From an uncultured Clostridium sp. (GTDB lineage: Bacteria; Bacillota; Clostridia; TANB77; CAG-508), in assembly GCA_900555085.1 (NCBI GenBank), contig USJU01000042.1, forward strand, positions 1-12,296: 12,296 nucleotides of DNA, written 5' to 3'. The number at the start of each line of letters is the position of its first letter. Position 1 is the stretch's first letter. Positions 1 to 6,729 of the stretch are shown one piece after another. A program made the translations under genes and the position numbers. The notes beneath the pieces were generated by a model. The model did no database searches and had not been told where the DNA came from. It saw only the letters and a list, made by a program, of their open reading frames with translations.

Positions 1-77
1 TAGTCTTAGTGCGACCAGCGTGACAAACCCACTTTTTTATAGAATTTTTTTATATCTATTTGTAAAGGAGCTTTGAT

Positions 78-764
78 ATGAAAACTCTAGAATTTATTTT
101 AAACAATAAAAATTATTTAGAAGATTTAATTACGAGAAGTACTTATCACTCAAATGCTATTGAGGGAAGTACTCTTACCTATGCTGAAACTTATGCTATA
201 CTTTATAACGATAATAGCTTTAAAATTGAAGGAAAAGAACCTAGAGAAATATATGAGGCTATTAATCATAAAAAAGCATTAGAATTAGTTTTTAAAAATT
301 TACAAAATAATGAAGAATTTAATGAAAGATTTATAAAAAATTTAAATGAAACTATAAATAGAGATATTAAAGACACTGAAGATTATAGAACTGTACAGGT
401 ATTTATTCAAGGTAGTGAACATATTCTACCAGAACCTGAAAAAGTGCCCAATTTGATGATGTATTATATATACAATTATAATCATGATGAACAAGATATA
501 TTTACTAAAATTGCTAGATATCATATTGAATTTGAAAGAATACATCCTTTTGAGGATGGAAATGGAAGAACAGGTAGATTACTTATAAATTATGAGCTAC
601 TAAAAAATAATTTTCCACCTGTTGTTACAGCAAAAGAAGATAGAGTAACATATTTTGAATTTTTGCGAAATGGCAATACTAATGGCTTAGCTGAATGGTT
701 AAAAGATTTATCTACTACAGAGAAAGAAGTACATAATATTATATATGCAATTGAAAAAATATAG
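78..764 (+). CDS. Fic domain protein, class II (N-terminal inhibitory helix), probable AMP-transferase
   Basis: Fic enzymes usually transfer AMP from ATP to a hydroxyl group of a target protein. The core motif HPFEDGNGRTGR is complete at residues 156-167, with catalytic His156 and the phosphate-binding GNGR loop. An inhibitory-helix motif of the form (S/T)xxxE(G/N) lies near the N terminus as S25-N-A-I-E29-G30. This places the protein in class II, where the Glu of the same polypeptide blocks productive ATP binding, so no separate antitoxin is needed. Residues 111-121 (around GSEHILPEP) form the usual flap that docks the target segment. At 228 residues it is a minimal Fic protein with no extra DNA-binding or TPR domain and no signal peptide, so it should be cytoplasmic. 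AAAGGAG (64-70) precedes the ATG by 7 bases, which supports this start. It converges with the S66 peptidase gene, stops 2 bp apart. The target cannot be read from the sequence. Confidence 0.93.
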   Translation: MKTLEFILNNKNYLEDLITRSTYHSNAIEGSTLTYAETYAILYNDNSFKIEGKEPREIYEAINHKKALELVFKNLQNNEEFNERFIKNLNETINRDIKDTEDYRTVQVFIQGSEHILPEPEKVPNLMMYYIYNYNHDEQDIFTKIARYHIEFERIHPFEDGNGRTGRLLINYELLKNNFPPVVTAKEDRVTYFEFLRNGNTNGLAEWLKDLSTTEKEVHNIIYAIEKI

Positions 765-778
765 AATTACTCTATATT
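758..778. terminator. Small hairpin spanning two convergent stop codons
   Basis: An 8-bp perfect stem (AATATAGA at 758-765, TCTATATT at 771-778) with a 5-base loop covers the TAG stop of the Fic gene and the TAA stop of the S66 gene. An A-run at 754-759 would give a U-run for leftward transcripts only. The stem is AT-rich and weak, so this is at best a partial terminator, mainly for the leftward gene. Confidence 0.35.
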
Positions 779-1777
779 CTCGTATTTTATAGTATACTTA
801 CCATTTTCATATTTTAAACACATATCTGCACCTGTTATCAAAGTATTAAAAGGTCTAACATGTCCAAAATCACAATTGACTATTATAGGTACATTATATT
901 TGGATAATATTCTTAATAAGAGTTTATTTTGTTCTTTTTGAAATTCTTTGTTTAGTGTTACCTTGCCCCTTCCAATCATAAAACAACATACTTTTTTAAA
1001 CCACTCATCACTCTCCATATTTTTTAAAGTTTGTTCTAACTCATCAATATTCATTGCACAATTTTCAATAAACCAAATAATGTCAGTATGATTTTGATTA
1101 TAGTTAATCATTTTGTCATATTCAGTCCCAACGATATCTTTTAATACATCAAGGCATCCACCTAACAAATTTCCATGTACTATAAACCTATCCTTTCCTG
1201 TAAGTTCTGTTAATTGTGTTTTTGTATCCAGGTTATATCCATATAATTCTTTACCTTTAACTTTTTTTAAAGAGTTTGTTTCAAAATATTCTTGTGAACT
1301 CTGCTCAATGATAATTCCCTTAAGAAGATTCATATTATCATTTAAAGTTTGATCCCAATTTTCATATCCAAAGGTTGGAAAACAAGGTGCATAGTATGTT
1401 TGCCAATTAGATAATGTTGTTAAAAGGAATGTTAATATAGAATTGTCCGAAAAACCTTGAAAAATTTTTTTATTTGGATGTTTTTTTATTATATCAAAAT
1501 TAATATATTTAATGATTTGAAATTGTGTATCACCGCCGTTTGCTGAAATAATTGTATCAATTGAATCGTCTAATAATGCATCAACTAATTCTGAAGCTTT
1601 TAACTTATATTCATCTTCTGTATATTTATTTTCTAATGTAACTGTTGTTCCAAGTTTTACAGTTATTCCCATATCATTAAAATTTTTAATCGCATTTTCT
1701 AATCTTATTTTATCTCCTTTGCTCTGAATTGAATCAGAAGGCGCAGTTATAAAAACATTATTTTTTAAATATTTCAT
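767..1777 (-). CDS. S66 family serine peptidase (LD-carboxypeptidase / MccF type)
   Basis: S66 peptidases cut amide bonds next to a C-terminal residue. LdcA members remove D-Ala from muramyl tetrapeptides during peptidoglycan recycling; MccF members inactivate microcin C-like peptidyl nucleotides. With the start used here (336 residues) the Ser-Glu-His triad can be placed: Ser110 in GFSD after the strand KKIFQ, Glu238 in WFIEN and His306 in FGHVRP. The N-terminal TAPSDS and the SANGGD turn at 79-83 are also typical. Length and layout fit the MccF-like branch slightly better than classical LdcA, but the sequence does not decide the substrate. There is no signal peptide, as expected for a cytoplasmic enzyme. 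An ATG five codons upstream (1792) has no ribosome site, while the ATG at 1777 is preceded by GAGGGAG, so 1777 is preferred. It is divergent from the TetR gene. Confidence 0.9.
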   Translation of the reverse strand: MKYLKNNVFITAPSDSIQSKGDKIRLENAIKNFNDMGITVKLGTTVTLENKYTEDEYKLKASELVDALLDDSIDTIISANGGDTQFQIIKYINFDIIKKHPNKKIFQGFSDNSILTFLLTTLSNWQTYYAPCFPTFGYENWDQTLNDNMNLLKGIIIEQSSQEYFETNSLKKVKGKELYGYNLDTKTQLTELTGKDRFIVHGNLLGGCLDVLKDIVGTEYDKMINYNQNHTDIIWFIENCAMNIDELEQTLKNMESDEWFKKVCCFMIGRGKVTLNKEFQKEQNKLLLRILSKYNVPIIVNCDFGHVRPFNTLITGADMCLKYENGKYTIKYENIE

Positions 1778-1839
1778 CTTAATCTCCCTCATTATTTTTA
1801 AATTTTTTCTTTACCATTCATACAAATCTTATCTTTTAA

Positions 1840-1910
1840 TTTAATTAGCCTTTCAGTCAAATTCACATAAATATGTTATCATAATTCTATTTCTTTCACA
1901 AGTTTTCTAT
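1840..1910 (+). repeat. 71-bp intergenic element, copy 1 (second copy at 5001-5070)
   Basis: This segment and 5001-5070 align over their whole length, about 57 of 71 positions by eye, with one single-base gap. The best-kept part is the 15-base string TATGTTATCATAATT (1872-1886), identical in both copies. It contains an imperfect dyad, TATGTTATCATA. Both copies sit between divergent genes, 60-70 bp from the leftward start and 50-70 bp from the rightward start, in the same orientation. TGTTATCAT could be read as an extended -10, but no good -35 is found. A shared operator or promoter element is more likely than a mobile repeat, though that is inference. Confidence 0.55.
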
Positions 1911-1916
1911 TAATCT

Positions 1917-1945
1917 TTGTATTCTATTTTTAGTAGTGGTATAAT
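1917..1945 (+). promoter_or_regulatory. Sigma-A-like promoter of the TetR gene
   Basis: TTGTAT (1917-1922) and a consensus TATAAT (1940-1945) are 17 bp apart. TG at 1937-1938 makes an extended -10. The predicted transcript starts about 1952, giving a short leader of roughly 27 bases before the ATG at 1979. The 71-bp element lies directly upstream. Confidence 0.7.
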
Positions 1946-1978
1946 AAAGGCAATTTTTTAATTAGAAAGGGTTTTAAT

Positions 1979-2542
1979 ATGTCAGATATTACTAAAAGAG
2001 CTTTAGCTAGTTCCCTAAAAGATTTACTCTCTAAGTATAAATTTAATAAAATTACTATAAAAGATATTACTGAAAATTGTGGTGTTAATAGACAAACTTT
2101 TTATTATCATTTTAAAGATATTTATGATTTATTAGAGTGGATTTATAAAAATGAAGTTATACTTGAGATAGAAGAAAAAGCTACTTATGAAACTTGGCAG
2201 CAGGGGTTAATGTATATTTTTGAGTATGTATTAAAAAATAAGAATTTTGTTAGAAATACCTATAATTCTATAAGTAAAGATTTGCTATTAAATTTTATTT
2301 ATGCTCAAACTAATATTTTAATTATGGATGTAATTGAAGAAAAATCTAAGAATATTAATATTAGTAATGAAGATAAAATGTTTATTGCTAATTTTTATAA
2401 ATATGGTTTTGTAGGATTATTGCAAGATTGGATTGAGTCTGGAATGAAACAAAAACCTATAAACATTATTAATAAATTATCTGTAATGATTGACGGAAGT
2501 TTTGATAATGCTTTTTATAATTTTCAAAATTTAGACAAATAA
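1979..2542 (+). CDS. TetR/AcrR family regulator (DhaS-like, TetR_C_8 type)
   Basis: This is a one-domain DNA-binding repressor or activator of the TetR fold, 187 residues, normal for the family. The helix-turn-helix occupies about residues 22-50 (KITIKDITENCGVNR, then TFYYHFKD). The run NRQTFYYHFKDIYDLLEW is characteristic of the DhaS-like branch, whose C-terminal part (about 70-185) is all helical and binds a ligand or a partner. The ribosome site AGAAAGGG ends 7 bases before the ATG. The next gene on the same strand, 96 bp downstream, is oleate hydratase, with its own promoter containing a dyad. In several Firmicutes such regulators adjoin ohyA, so sensing of unsaturated fatty acids is a reasonable inference but not shown. 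A hairpin follows the stop codon, so the two genes are probably separate transcripts. Confidence 0.9.
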   Translation: MSDITKRALASSLKDLLSKYKFNKITIKDITENCGVNRQTFYYHFKDIYDLLEWIYKNEVILEIEEKATYETWQQGLMYIFEYVLKNKNFVRNTYNSISKDLLLNFIYAQTNILIMDVIEEKSKNINISNEDKMFIANFYKYGFVGLLQDWIESGMKQKPINIINKLSVMIDGSFDNAFYNFQNLDK

Positions 2543-2575
2543 AAGCAAGTGTATAAATTTTATACATTTGCTTTT
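2541..2575 (+). terminator. Hairpin terminator after the TetR gene
   Basis: AAAAGCAAGTGTATAA (2541-2556) pairs with TTATACATTTGCTTTT (2560-2575) as a 16-bp stem containing one G-U pair and a 3-base loop. The stem starts inside the stop codon. The following tract is U-rich but broken (ATTTGTTTATT), so termination may be partial. The stem reads equally well on the other strand. Confidence 0.7.
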
Positions 2576-2584
2576 ATTTGTTTA

Positions 2585-2614
2585 TTGTATATTTTTTAAT
2601 GTTATTTTTATAAT
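2585..2614 (+). promoter_or_regulatory. Sigma-A-like promoter of ohyA
   Basis: TTGTAT (2585-2590) and consensus TATAAT (2609-2614) are 18 bp apart. The -35 hexamer is the same as in the promoter of the TetR gene. The expected transcript starts near 2621, only about 18 bases before the ATG, leaving room for little more than the AAAGGAGG ribosome site (2624-2631). Confidence 0.7.
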
Positions 2615-2617
2615 AAC
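2601..2617. promoter_or_regulatory. Candidate operator: GTTATT-N5-AATAAC over the ohyA -10
   Basis: A perfect 6-bp inverted repeat with a 5-base spacer overlaps the -10 box of the ohyA promoter. Bound protein here would exclude RNA polymerase. The adjacent TetR-family gene is the obvious candidate. No exact second copy is seen in the promoter of the TetR gene, so autoregulation by the same site is not supported. AT-rich DNA yields short dyads by chance, hence modest confidence. Confidence 0.4.
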
Positions 2618-2638
2618 TTATACAAAGGAGGAATTTAT

Positions 2639-4414
2639 ATGTATTATAGTAATGGAAATTATGAAGCTTTTGCTCATCCAAAAAAGCCAGAAGGAGTTGA
2701 TAATAAGTCTGCATACTTAGTTGGTGCTGGTCTTGCATCTCTTGCTGCTGCTTGTTTTTTAGTTCGTGATGGTCAAATGAAAGGTGAAAATATTCATATT
2801 TTAGAAGAATCTAAAATATCTGGTGGAGCCTGTGATGGAATAAAAGATTCTAATAAAGGATTTATTATTCGTGGTGGAAGAGAAATGGAAAATCATTTTG
2901 AATGTTTATGGGATTTATTCCGTTCAATTCCATCTTTAGAAACAGAAGGTGCTTCTGTTTTAGATGAATATTATTGGCTTAATAAAAAAGACCCAAATTA
3001 TTCATTAATGAGAGCAACTGTTGATAGAGGTGAAGATGCTCACACAGACGGTAAATTTGGTTTATCTGAAAAAGCATCTATGGAAATTATAAAATTATTT
3101 ATGACTAAAGATGAAGATTTATATGATAAAACAATTAATGATGTATTTACAGAAGAATTCTTTACTTCAAACTTTTGGTTATATTGGAGAACTATGTTTG
3201 CTTTTGAAACTTGGCATAGTGCTCTAGAAATGAAACTATATATTCAAAGATTTATTCATCATATTGGCGGATTACCTGATTTTTCTGCTCTTAGATTCAC
3301 AAAATATAACCAATATGAATCTTTAATTTTGCCAATGGTAAAATATTTGGAAAGCCATGGAGTTCAAATTCAATATGATACAAAAGTAACTAATGTATTA
3401 TTTGATATTGATGGAAAGAAAAAAATTGCTAAGGAAATTGTTTGCATTCATAATGGAAATGAGGAAACTATTCCACTAACAGTAAATGATTTAGTTTTTG
3501 TAACAAATGGAAGTTGTACAGAAAGAGCAATGCTTGGAGACCAAAACACTGCACCAGATTTAACTATTCAAAATGGAGAAGGTGCTTGTTGGGAATTGTG
3601 GAGAAAAATCGCTATACAAAATGAGGAATTTGGACATCCAGATAAATTCTGCACAGACATTTCTAAAACAAATTGGGAATCTGCAACTGTAACAACTTTA
3701 GATGATAAAATTCCACCATATATACAAAAAATTTGTAAAAGAGATCCTTTCAGTGGTAGAGTTGTAACTGGAGGAATAGTTTCTGTAAAGGATTCAAATT
3801 GGATGTTAAGTTGGACTATAAATAGACAACCCCACTTTAAAAATCAACCAAAAGACCAACTTGTTGTATGGGTTTATGGATTATTTACTAATGTTCCAGG
3901 AAATTATATAAAGAAACCAATGAGAGAATGTACAGGTAAAGAAATAACAGAAGAATGGCTTTATCATTTAGGTGTTCCAGAAGATAAAATAGAAGAATTA
4001 GCAACTAACTCTGCTAGCTGTGTTCCTTGTATGATGCCATATATAACTGCATTCTTTATGCCTAGAACTGCTGGTGATAGACCAAAAGTTGTTCCAGATG
4101 GATGTAAAAACTTTGCATTTTTAGGTCAATTTGCAGATACAGTTAGAGATACAGTATTTACAACAGAATATTCTGTAAGAACTGCTATGGAAGCTGTTTA
4201 CACATTATTGGATGTTGATAGAGGTGTTCCAGAAGTTTTTGGCTCATGCTACGATGTTCGTGTTTTACTAGATTCAACCTCTAAAATGATGGATGGCAAA
4301 AAAATCACAGATTTAAAATTACCTTTTGCAGCAAATATGGCTCTAAAAAAAGGCTTAAAAGAAATTGAAGGAACAGTTATTGAAGATTTAATAAAAAGAT
4401 ATAATTTAATTTAA
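2639..4414 (+). CDS. ohyA: Oleate hydratase (FAD-dependent, MCRA family)
   Basis: The enzyme adds water across the cis-9 double bond of oleate and related unsaturated fatty acids to give 10-hydroxy acids (EC 4.2.1.53). It protects bacteria from host antimicrobial fatty acids. It is cytoplasmic and membrane-associated. At 591 residues it is full length. The FAD-binding Rossmann turn is at 28-34 (VGAGLAS), followed by SLAAA. The segment [14 protein letters not shown] at 79-92 carries Glu82, and Tyr201 lies in MKLYIQRF; these match the catalytic Glu82 and Tyr201 described for the Staphylococcus aureus enzyme, numbering included. The C-terminal part holds the usual [17 protein letters not shown] segment near 508-522. 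AAAGGAGG fixes the ATG. The gene looks visibly less AT-rich than its neighbours, consistent with high expression or a different history. It has its own promoter and a strong terminator and follows the TetR gene. Confidence 0.97.
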   Translation: MYYSNGNYEAFAHPKKPEGVDNKSAYLVGAGLASLAAACFLVRDGQMKGENIHILEESKISGGACDGIKDSNKGFIIRGGREMENHFECLWDLFRSIPSLETEGASVLDEYYWLNKKDPNYSLMRATVDRGEDAHTDGKFGLSEKASMEIIKLFMTKDEDLYDKTINDVFTEEFFTSNFWLYWRTMFAFETWHSALEMKLYIQRFIHHIGGLPDFSALRFTKYNQYESLILPMVKYLESHGVQIQYDTKVTNVLFDIDGKKKIAKEIVCIHNGNEETIPLTVNDLVFVTNGSCTERAMLGDQNTAPDLTIQNGEGACWELWRKIAIQNEEFGHPDKFCTDISKTNWESATVTTLDDKIPPYIQKICKRDPFSGRVVTGGIVSVKDSNWMLSWTINRQPHFKNQPKDQLVVWVYGLFTNVPGNYIKKPMRECTGKEITEEWLYHLGVPEDKIEELATNSASCVPCMMPYITAFFMPRTAGDRPKVVPDGCKNFAFLGQFADTVRDTVFTTEYSVRTAMEAVYTLLDVDRGVPEVFGSCYDVRVLLDSTSKMMDGKKITDLKLPFAANMALKKGLKEIEGTVIEDLIKRYNLI

Positions 4415-4442
4415 ATTTTTTATAAGGGTTCCCCCAACACCT

Positions 4443-4489
4443 AAAAAAGGGTATGTATTTTGTAACAAACAAAATACATACCCTTTTTT
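4443..4489. terminator. Strong bidirectional intrinsic terminator (21-bp perfect stem)
   Basis: The left arm 4443-4463 (A6, then GGGTATGTATTTTGT) pairs without mismatch with the right arm 4469-4489, leaving the loop AACAA. The + strand ends in T7 (4484-4490), and the A6 at the left base gives a T-run on the - strand. It therefore ends both ohyA (+) and the 146-residue gene (-), whose TAA stop overlaps the foot of the stem at 4489-4491. Confidence 0.92.
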
Positions 4490-4929
4490 TAGATTTTAGT
4501 AACTTCATATTCTGTAATCAGACTTGTTAAATGTTCTTTAGTAATTTTAAGTCCATTTTCATTAAGAATTTTTTCTAACATAAATTCATTTGGACAGTCT
4601 GACACCTTAACATGGATAGGTTTAGTTACTTTGTTATGGAAAAGATACGATGTAACAGAATTAAGTTCTTCTTCCTTTGGTTTTTTAATATATACCAAGA
4701 TAAACCTTTCAACCATATCTCCCACATAGTAGCACCAATCCAATAATCTTTCTAAAGGTTTATGAATATACTTGCCTTTAAACGTTATCTTAAATATTCT
4801 TTTTCTTAGAATAAGACATTTGAGTACATATGCTCGATAACACTTTAAACAAAGCTTTTTATACTCTTTGTTTTTTCCTTTTTTCCGAGAATTTCTAAGA
4901 CCTCTTGCAATTTTTAACTTTTCCTGCAT
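4489..4929 (-). CDS. Hypothetical lysine-rich protein, 146 aa
   Basis: I do not recognise this protein. It is very basic in the first half (about residues 4-60, with KIARGLRNSRKKGKNKEYKK at 5-24), carries five cysteines (27, 30, 38, 66, 112; the first two as CxxC) and is more acidic and regular in the second half (85-146). There is no signal peptide or clear membrane segment; 36-50 is mixed basic and hydrophobic. The basic start would suit nucleic-acid or ribosome binding, but this is only suggestive. It is probably a real gene: AAGGAGGT stands 6 bases before the ATG, a candidate promoter lies upstream, and a bidirectional terminator sits exactly at its stop. It is monocistronic, convergent with ohyA and divergent from the flippase gene. 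Confidence 0.7.
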   Translation of the reverse strand: MQEKLKIARGLRNSRKKGKNKEYKKLCLKCYRAYVLKCLILRKRIFKITFKGKYIHKPLERLLDWCYYVGDMVERFILVYIKKPKEEELNSVTSYLFHNKVTKPIHVKVSDCPNEFMLEKILNENGLKITKEHLTSLITEYEVTKI

Positions 4930-4958
4930 AAATTTACCTCCTTGATAATAATCTGATG

Positions 4959-4986
4959 TTTATAGTTTTTCTATGTAAACTCCCAA
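4959..4986 (-). promoter_or_regulatory. Candidate promoter of the 146-aa gene
   Basis: Read on the - strand, TTGGGA (4981-4986) and TATAAA (4959-4964) are 16 bp apart, about 30 bp upstream of the ATG at 4929. The -35 match is moderate (4 of 6). Confidence 0.4.
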
Positions 4987-5000
4987 AGGAGATTATAAAA

Positions 5001-5070
5001 TTTAATTAGCATTTAGCTAAATTTACATAAGTATGTTATCATAATTTTATTTTTTATTCAAGTTTTTTTA
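5001..5070 (+). repeat. 71-bp intergenic element, copy 2
   Basis: This is the second copy of the element at 1840-1910. It shares TTTAATTAGC at the left end and TATGTTATCATAATT at 5032-5046. This copy also contains a perfect 12-bp palindrome, ATTTAGCTAAAT (5011-5022), that copy 1 lacks. It precedes the flippase gene by about 50 bp and probably belongs to its control region. Confidence 0.55.
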
Positions 5071-5119
5071 TTTTGAATTTTTATTATTTTTTCCTCATAT
5101 ACTTTTTTAGGTGATTTTT

Positions 5120-6605
5120 TTGAGGAAGTTGAAAGTTTTTTTAATAAACGGAATTGTTTTAACTGCTACATCTTTTTTATTACAGACGATAGGTTTATTT
5201 TTTAATGTTTATATTTCCAATAAAATTGGTTCTGAGTCTGTTGGTGTATTTCAGCTTTTAATGTCTGTATATACTTTTTTTATTACTTTTGCTCTTTCTG
5301 GTATTAATTTATCTTGTATGAGAATTATTTCTGAAGAAATTGCTAAGGGGTTTGCTCGGTAACACAAAAAAGGCTATGAGATATTGTTTAGCTTATAGTC
5401 TTTTATTTGGTGGGCTTGCTGGAATTTTATTATTTAGCTTTACACCTTTTATTTCTAATAATTGGTTGCATGGTAAAGTTTCTTTTACTCCACTATATAT
5501 TATATCTTTTTCACTTCCTTTTTTAGCCTTATCTTCTGCTTTAAAAGGCTATTTTTCTGCTGTAAGGCGTGTTTCAAAAACTGCTTTTTCGGAAATTTTT
5601 GAACAGATTATACAAATAATTATAGTTACTTATTTAATAAATTTATTTATGCCTCCAACTGTTGATTATGCCTGTATTTCTTTGGTTTTAGGCACTACCA
5701 TTTCTGAAGTATTTTCTTTTATTTTTATATTTATTTTATATAAAATAGACTCTAAACAATATAAAATGTCACCTAAAAACAATTCTAAATTTGTAGGAAA
5801 ATTGCTCCATATTTCTTTACCTATTGCTTTTACTTCATATGTTAGGTCTGGACTTTCTACTTTACAACAATTACTTATACCCTTTAGATTAGAAAAGTCT
5901 GGTATATCTTGTGAAACAGCGCTTTCTCAGTATGGCCAAGTTAGTGGTATGGTAATGCCTATTATAATGTTTCCTAGTATTTTTATACTATCTTTTTGCA
6001 ATTTGCTTATACCAGAATTTTCTGAATATAATGTTCAAAATAAAAGGTTTCAAATAAATTACAATATTGCTAAAATTATTAAATATACTTTATACTTTTC
6101 TACTTGTATTTTCGGAATTTTTTTATGCTTTAGTAAAGAACTTTGCACACTTATTTATAATATGCCTGAGCTTTCTGCATATTTGGTTGTTCTATCTCCC
6201 ACCATTATTTTAATTTATTTAGATAAAGTTGTAGATAGTATTTTAAAAGGACTAGATAAACAAGTTAGAGTTATGGGGATTAATATTTTAGATTTATTCT
6301 CTTGTTTAGGATTTATTTATTTTTTACTACCTGTAGTTGGTATTAAGGGCTATTTATTTGTAATTTTATTTAGCGAAACTCTAAATTTCACTTTAAGTTT
6401 AAGAATTTTAATAAAGGAAACTCACTTTAAATTTGATATTACAAATCTTATAAAACCTACTTTTAGCTTAATTTGCAGCATTTTATTAATATTTATTTTC
6501 AAAGGATTTTTTGAATTACATATTGTTAATTTAATTATTCTTGTTTGTATGTTTATTGTTTTTTATTTGTTAATTTTAAAATTTCTAGAAAAACGAATAT
6601 TATAA
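5120..6605 (+). pseudogene. SpoVB-like lipid/polysaccharide flippase, split by a +1 frameshift
   Basis: The product belongs to the MOP/MATE exporter superfamily, polysaccharide-biosynthesis branch, closest in feel to clostridial stage V sporulation protein B. These multi-helix membrane proteins are thought to flip lipid-linked peptidoglycan or polysaccharide precursors. The first frame runs from TTG 5120 (AGGTGA ribosome site 5 bases upstream; a GTG at 5111 is less likely) to the TAA at 5360-5362, giving the first helices and the family segment MRIISEEIAKG. The rest continues one frame away as GLLGNTKKAMRYCLAY to the stop at 6605, with about ten more membrane segments. Removing one G from the GGGG at 5347-5350 joins both into about 494 residues, close to the SpoVB length. 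Everything else is intact, so this is either a recent mutation, a sequencing or assembly error, or far less likely a programmed shift. Confidence 0.85.
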
Positions 6606-6729
6606 ATTCACTTTAAATACTAGATTTTTTCAAAATTTTATGGTAAACTCTCAGAAGTGTGAAAAGCTCTAATATGGTAATAATTTACTTTTTATCTTTT
6701 CGTTTTAGGCATTAGGAGATGATCTTTAA
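6606..6729 (+). promoter_or_regulatory. Leader region of the M14/YkuD unit
   Basis: This 124-bp gap shows no convincing hairpin terminator for the flippase and no consensus sigma-A promoter. GGTAATAAT (6676-6684) fits the GGnnAnAAT form of -10 boxes used by forespore sigma F/G factors, but no matching -35 is evident. AGGAG (6714-6718) is the only ribosome site, 11 bases from the TTG at 6730. Confidence 0.25.

Noticed and set aside
2..76. Open frame entering from the left edge and ending in TGA at 74-76
   Set aside because: Mostly T-run codons and overlapping the Fic ribosome site; no recognisable protein end, so not called as a gene.
1113..1352. Open frame of 79 codons on the + strand
   Set aside because: It lies wholly antisense to the S66 peptidase gene, has no ribosome site and has no family-like motif.
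4986..5000. AAAGGAG at 4986-4992 on the + strand as the ribosome site of a small gene
   Set aside because: No start codon follows at a suitable distance; it lies in the divergent control region.
5347..5362. Programmed +1 frameshift in the flippase
   Set aside because: No slippery codon with a rare or stop codon in the right place and no stimulatory structure; this family is not known to use recoding, so mutation or sequencing error is simpler.
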